NCBI GenBank assembly: GCA_001414345.1 | Contig: LLCB01000310.1 | Coordinates: 1 to 64,000 of the forward strand | Source: Hymenoscyphus infarciens | Lineage: Eukaryota > Ascomycota > Leotiomycetes > Helotiales > Helotiaceae | Length of the DNA stretch: 64,000 nucleotides | Direction of reading: 5' to 3' | Translations under genes and position numbers: made by a program | Notes under the pieces: model-generated | Told to the model about the DNA's origin: nothing | Seen by the model: the letters and a program-made list of their open reading frames with translations, nothing else | Database searches by the model: none | Shown here: piece by piece, positions 58,161 to 64,000 of the stretch | Layout: the number at the start of each line of letters is the position of its first letter | Numbering within the stretch: the stretch's first letter is position 1

Positions 58161-58900
58161 AAGTATATAAAGAAGAGAAAGATTTAGATCTCTCTCTAAT
58201 AACTAAATAAACTATCGCGAGATAGTAAAGAGTGCTTACTTAACCTTGATTCTAAGAAGATAAGGTTTTCGTATAAGTCTAGATAGAGATAGAGAATCTT
58301 AGTTATAAACTTATTTAATAAAATATATTTTAAGAAAAGTAGAAGCGGAAGCGAAGCGTTTATAAGCTTATATTAACTATACTATATAATATATAATATA
58401 TATAAAGCTAAAGAGAACTCTATTATTCTATTCTATTCTATAATCTTAGTTCTAGTATCTTTGTTTCTTCTCTAGCTCTATAAAAAAAGAAAGAACTATT
58501 ACGTCTATTACTTACTAATCGCTATAGTAAAATAGACTACTCGAATCGAAGAAGACTACGACTACTTAGTTAGAATAAGAATTCTTTTTCAAAAGTCTAT
58601 CTAAGAGCTTATAATACTAACTTTAGTAATAGCTTTAGTAATAAACGTCTTTTATACTTACTTTTATAATATTAATTTAGTAATTTAAGCTATTAATATC
58701 GTAATAATATATAAATATTCTCTTATATTATATAAGAGATTATACTACGTATAGAGTAGGCTATAGAGTAGGCTATAGAGTAGCTTAGATATACGTAAGT
58801 GAATTAGTATAAAGTAGGTTAAGTGATTACTAAACTACGTTTCTAAGGAGTTAAAGTATAAGATAAGAGTAAAGACTTAAATTTAACTTAATTTCTAACT
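58161..58900. other. RIP-mutated DNA, nothing identified
   Basis: AT-rich sequence with no motif. A short triplication of TAGAGTAGGCTA occurs near 58752-58785. Confidence 0.4.
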
Positions 58901-59549
58901 AAGGAATAGTAGAGAGCTATATCTACTTCTAGAGTAAATACTAGAAGCTTCTATAGCTTATAAATTAAAGAGTTACTAGAAGATTCTAGAGATTATTTAT
59001 CTATATAACTAAGAATATAACTAAACCTTCTAGATAATAATAGAAAGAACTAGTATAGACTAAGGTTTAAACCTAAAGCCTATTTATAAATAAGATAATT
59101 ATTACTTAATATTAATATATTCTCTTAATAAATACTTTACTTAATAATAGAAGAAATACTTACTTAACTTTAAAATAGAAGTAAGTAAACTAAATAGAAG
59201 TAAATATTAACTTAACTTTAAAGTATAAGTTAATAGACTAAGTAAGAGCTAAAAGTAGACTAATAATTAATCTAATCTTAAAGAATAAATACTTTTTTAA
59301 AAAGAGTAAAATAAATAAAAATATCTTTTTAATAGAGAATATAAGATATATAGCTTATATAAAGCTAAGCTCTTTAAAAAAGCTCTTATTATACTTAAAG
59401 GCTTTAGTAAAGTATATTTTACACTTTAGTAGAGACTTAAATAAAAGCTAAAAGTTAAAGAGAGACTAATAGACTAAGAAAGAGTATCTCTTTAATAGAG
59501 AATACTAAAAAGTCTTTTATATAATGCTAAGTTCTTTATAAAGAACTTA

Positions 59550-61100
59550 TTTAAAGTCTTTAACTATAGACTAACTTTTAAGCTTTATATAGTCTTCTTT
59601 AAAGTCTTTATTCTTATAAACTAACCTAGTTATAGTAGATATAGTAGAATAAGAAGAAGAAGAAGAGTCTTTAGTAATAAAAGAGTTATTTATCTCTTCT
59701 TCTTTAGACTTAATTATATATTTCTTATAAGAGTTATTAGAACTAATAGCTTCTTTATAAGTTTTAGGTTTTAAAATAAAACTTATAAAAGGTTTCTTAA
59801 TAATAGTAGCTTTTATTATCTTCTTTTATAAGCTTTTTACTCTTTATTTTAGAGACTTAATTAGTAGAAGTTTTAGGTTCTAAAGGCTTTTTAGAAAGCT
59901 TTTTATTAATACTTTCTAAGAGAGTAGGCTTATAATCTTTTTTATATTTTAGTTTATTTTTAATCTCTTTATTAGAGTTTAGTTTCTTATTTCTAGTCTT
60001 AGAGTATTTAGAGCTATTAGCTTTATAAACTACCTTTTTAAGCTTATTATAATTAATAACTAGATTAGATAGATAGTAGATATTATCTAGCTAAAGAGCT
60101 TTACTATTACTAATATAAGTATAGCTTTTATTAAGCTTAATATTCTAATTTTTATTAGCTAAAGAATAAGCTAAAATACGAGTCTTCTTAAGACTAGAGA
60201 CGTAATATATATTTTTAATAAGAAGCTTTTTACTTTTATAAATAATAAATATATTACCTTTACTTAGTAGAGATACTTTAGTACTATTAACTACTATAAT
60301 AGAGCTATTAAGCTCTTTAAAATTAAGAAGCTAGTTCTTATTAGACGTAAAACAATTAGAGGCTCTAAAGTCTAATACTAGTTTTCTTTTATTACTAGTA
60401 TAGCTAGTTATAGTATTATTATTATTACTATTAATACTAGCTAATATAATAACTCTAGAAGAGACTTTATTATTAGAATTAAAGTCTTTAGAGTCTTCTA
60501 GTTCTTTAGAGTAATTAGAGTCTTTATCTTTAGCTTTATTATTCTTTTTATTCTTTTTAAAAGAGTTATTACTAGTATTCTTCTTAGTATTATTACTAGT
60601 ATTATTATAGCTCTTTCTAAGCTCTAAGTAAAATATAAAGTATATACTCTTAATATATCTACTTTTATTATAATAGATATATATAGAGCTAGTTTTAAAA
60701 GAAGCTTTATTAGCTTCTAAATTACTTCTTTAAGTTATTCTAGACTCTTTACTTATAAAGTCGCTTATTAGCTTCTCTAAGTCTATAGAACTAATATTAC
60801 CTTTTATATCTTCATACTTTCTCGATATAAAAGAGTTAAAAGAACTAGAAAGGCTATTAAAGATAGTAGCTTCTTAAGTATATAGCTAAAGACTAAACTT
60901 TAAAGATATACTTATTTATAATACTTAAGTTACTAAAGTAAGTATTAGTTATCTTATTATAGTATTAACGAAGCTACTAGTTCTAGACTAAAGCTACTAA
61001 AATTAGACTTAATCTTATTCTAAAGTATAGAAGAGAAATTAATATCTATATATCTTTTTATCTTATTAGAAGATATAATAGCTTATAAAGTAGCTAGAGC
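59550..61100 (-). mobile_element. Ty1/copia gag-protease fragment, RIP-mutated
   Basis: On the minus strand, a CCHC zinc knuckle with its cysteines and histidine turned to tyrosine (Y-x2-Y-x4-Y-x4-Y, about 60681-60640) is followed by a YLEL block corresponding to HPEL. The protease motif LDFRASNCFT comes next (about 60375-60350, from LDSGAS), then INKNIYYVSSLKKTRIL-like sequence (from LKNVLYVPGLRKN, about 60215). Then comes NWNIKLN before a lysine-rich region. This order is gag, protease, pre-integrase of Copia elements. I found no integrase or reverse transcriptase motif downstream and no LTRs, so it seems truncated. Confidence 0.78.
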
Positions 61101-61721
61101 TTTATTACTTTTAGCACTATAGTGTTATAGGCTAAATATAAAGAGGTTAATAGATAAGGTGTTCTTATTATAAGAAGAATTAACTAAGAAGAGAAGTCTA
61201 TCTACGTACGAGAGAGAGGTTCTTATAAAAGCTATATATATACTATATATAATTACTAGTTATAGAATAATAACCTCCTTACTTTATAGAGAAGTTTAAA
61301 TATAATTACTAGTTATTAGAACCCCTTTCTTAGAGGTCTATATAAGGTTATATATAGGCTACTTTTATATAAGACTACTTTATAAGCTACTTTTATATTA
61401 TATAAAGATTAGTAGACTAAGTACTTCTTAGGTATAAACTATTATATTACTCTCTCTCTCTAGGTTTCCTCTTAGAAGCTATAAGCCTTTATATCTTTAA
61501 AAGCGTCTTATAGTTCCTAGGTTAGTTATATATATTCTTTCTACTTTATAAGTAGTTTCTTCTTTTATTCTTTTCTTATTATCTTTTTATCTAGAATTAT
61601 CTCTACTATATACTCTTAGTTATTTTTAAAGATTATAGGTCTTAGCTAACTATTATCTTAAACTTAGCTTAATAATAGGTTATTTAAAGCTAGCTAGAGA
61701 AGCTAGGAGTAGAAGATATTA

Positions 61722-62630
61722 TAGATTCTAGTGTTTTAGCTTTCCCCGCCTTAGTCAGCCTAGCACTCTAGAGAGGATAGGCTACCTCTCTCTATTAGGA
61801 AAGGAGAGGATAGGCTAATTTCACTTATAGGCTAGACTGAATTAGGTAGGAGAGATGCTAAATTTGGATAGGAGAGGCAAGGAAGACTAAAAGATAGAGC
61901 TAGGTAAGGAGAGGTACTAGAGAGAATAGAATAGAATAGGAAGTATATAAGTAAAAAGTATTAAAATAAGTAAAAAGTAATAAAAAGTACTATTATTAAA
62001 GACTAATTTAAGAAGTATTAAAAATAATAATATTATTAAAGCTACTAAAAGACGAGATATTATACCTAAATTACGTATTATCCTAATAGATTAGTAACGA
62101 CCTACTTGCCTTCTAAGTCCTTTTAAATAGTACTAAATTAAGTACTCTACTAGGTACTTGATTTACTATAGTAAAACCCCTGTTTTTAGATACTAATTAG
62201 AGACTACTTCGTTCTAGGCCTAATAATTACTATAGAAGCGAAGTAACTCTCTATGAAAATCGGCTAAAAACCCTAGTAGCCTATAAAAACTATAGTAATT
62301 ATTAAGCCTAGGACGAAGTAATATTATATGCTTTTCTTAGGTAGTACTACTCCTACTAAATCTACTAATAATACTATAAATAATATATTTAAGGCTAGTA
62401 TATACCCTGCCTAGCCTCCTCTATAAGCTAGGAAAGGCTACCCTGATACCTCGGATAGGAAAGAATAAGTGGAACAAATTTCAGAATAGGATCGGAGTAG
62501 TTAGGAGAAGTGATATATTAGAATAGGATTAGACGGGATAGCCTTAAAATAGAGACAGAAAGGAGAAGAATCGTTAAGACAGAATAGAATAACAGATTAG
62601 GTAGAGAAACCTAAAACACTAATAGATTCT
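61722..62630. mobile_element. Possible 0.9-kb TIR element with a nested MITE
   Basis: The ends are AGATTCTAGTGTTTTAGC (61722) and, inverted, CTAAAACACTAATAGATTCT (ending 62630), sharing TAGTGTTTTAG. The interior is less RIP-mutated than its surroundings, with GGATAGG/GAGAGG patches, and contains the 62205-62320 MITE. The inverted match is short, so the limits are tentative. Confidence 0.45.
62205..62320. mobile_element. RIP-mutated copy of the 9330-9453 MITE
   Basis: The inverted ends TACTTCGTTCTAGGCCTAAT and ATTAAGCCTAGGACGAAGTA, and an interior block with GAAAATCGGCTAAAAACCCT, match the reverse complement of 9330-9453. Nearly all differences are C-to-T or G-to-A relative to that copy. Confidence 0.85.
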
Positions 62631-64000
62631 AAGAGACGTATCTAAGTAATAACTATAAGTACTAATTACTTTAAGTACTATATACTTAGCTTATTTTATA
62701 TCTAACTTCTTTAATTACCTTATTATCTAGATATTCTTTAAACTTAGCTAGACTTTATCTCTAACTTTAAAACTTAGTACTTATTATCTTTTCTAGTTTA
62801 TAATATCTTTTATTACTTATTATACTATAGCTATAGCTAACTATATCGATTTCTAAACTTCTTTTAACTTTTATATAATTATATTAGCTTTCTAGATTAG
62901 TAATAGAGGCGTTACTTTGTTTAAGAGCTTATACTAGAAATTTAGAAGCTTAGTATAATATCTATATTTAAGAAAGAATAGGCTTACTTTTATAGCTACT
63001 ATTATTTAGTTATTAATTACTAGTTTAGTAAATAGTAAATAGTAGTTCTTCCTAGTTATTTTAAGTATAATCTATAAATATATATAAATAGGTTTCTACT
63101 ATCTAGTTTATCTATTTTATAAATCTATTAGTTTCTAGGTAAAAAGCTATAAAAAGCCTTTATATAATCTCTAGAAGAGAGTATACTCTTACTTAGAAGT
63201 AGTTAATAAATTACGTTCTTCTATTAAATACTATTACTTTTAGTAGATAATACTTTTAATAGAAGAGTTAAATAAACTATTTAGTAACTATTTTAGCTAT
63301 AATATTTTTAAAGCTATTATAAATTATTCCTTTTCTTAGCTTATTTATAATTATAACTATATTTATATATCTATTACTTTCTAGGAGTTTAACTATAAGA
63401 TCTATTAATATCTTACTCTAGATCTAGTTTAAGACTAGTAGTAGCTTTAGGAATTCTTATTAAACGTCTCTCTAAGTCTTATTTCTTCTATAAGTATTAT
63501 AATTTCTAATAAAGCTTTAGATATTTTATAATATTTAAAGCTAGAAGTATTACTATATAAGAATCTAAGCTATATTCTCTTATCTAAGGTAGCTATAGAG
63601 TTTTAAATTATATATAGTTTAAATTATCTTTATATATAATTCCTTATTATTAAGAACCTATAAACAGTTCTAAAACGTTAACTTTCCTTTATTTATAAGT
63701 ATATATTCTAATATTAATACTTTAAGCTTTAGACTAGTAGAGAACGTTCTCTTATCTTATTAAATAGCCTCTTTTATTAATTAGAGATTAGTATTTACTT
63801 TCTTAACTATTATTTAAAGTTCTTAAAACGTTCTTTCGTCGTTTAAAAGCGCTTCTTATATCTATATAAGGTTTGCTTTTATAATCTCTAAAAGCTATTC
63901 TTTCTTATTTATAGTCTTAAGAAGCTACTTTATCTAATAATTAATTCGTTTATCTAAGACGTTATATAATATATCTTACTTTTATTAAGAGAGAGTATCT
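62631..64000. other. RIP-mutated DNA to the window edge, nothing identified
   Basis: Very AT-rich with stops in all frames. Read-through frames on the minus strand may hide a retroelement, but I found no motif I can defend. Confidence 0.4.

Overview
This window looks like nuclear DNA of a filamentous ascomycete (Pezizomycotina; class not determinable from sequence alone). The evidence is short GT-AG introns of about 46-160 bp with CTAAC/CTGAC branch sites, a lone 5S rRNA gene outside any rDNA array, fungal gene families (GtaA-type glutaminase, microsomal P450s, AlaX), and a two-speed base composition. Gene islands of ordinary composition alternate sharply with very AT-rich blocks in which CpA and TpG are almost gone and TpA is everywhere. 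That is the footprint of repeat-induced point mutation (RIP), and every recognisable transposon in those blocks carries CAA/CAG-to-stop and Cys-to-Tyr changes.

Layout. 1-4.5 kb: RIP-mutated repeats (solo LTR pieces, a MITE, a 1-kb element with 52-bp inverted ends). 4.6-11.7 kb: island with an AlaX-type tRNA-editing hydrolase, an unrecognised two-exon gene, nested MITEs, a decayed small Cys-rich gene and a 5S rRNA gene. 11.74-17.42 kb: a full-length Tad-like LINE with a 13-bp target-site duplication, inserted just downstream of the 5S gene. 17.4-21.7 kb: island with a broken CYP52-like P450 and two paralogous small Cys-rich genes, one with an intron at a site where the other is continuous. 21.7-42 kb: RIP block with a 5-kb element with inverted ends that contains a Tc1/mariner-like transposase, MITEs, a gag-only LTR retrotransposon with intact 310-bp LTRs and a TATAC duplication, and a second, minus-strand LINE. 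42.2-51.2 kb: island with an intact four-exon P450 and an eleven-exon secreted glutaminase, ending in simple repeats. 51.4-64 kb: RIP block with two large inverted-repeat structures, a Ty1/copia gag-protease fragment and a mutated copy of the MITE seen intact at 9.3 kb.

The working genes supported here are AlaX, the 202-aa unknown, the two Cys-rich genes, 5S rRNA, the P450 at 42.4-44.2 kb and the glutaminase. They do not form an evident pathway. The most informative signals are the small Cys-rich family with its intron presence/absence polymorphism, several reconstructable transposon structures, and paired mutated/unmutated repeat copies that record the direction of RIP.
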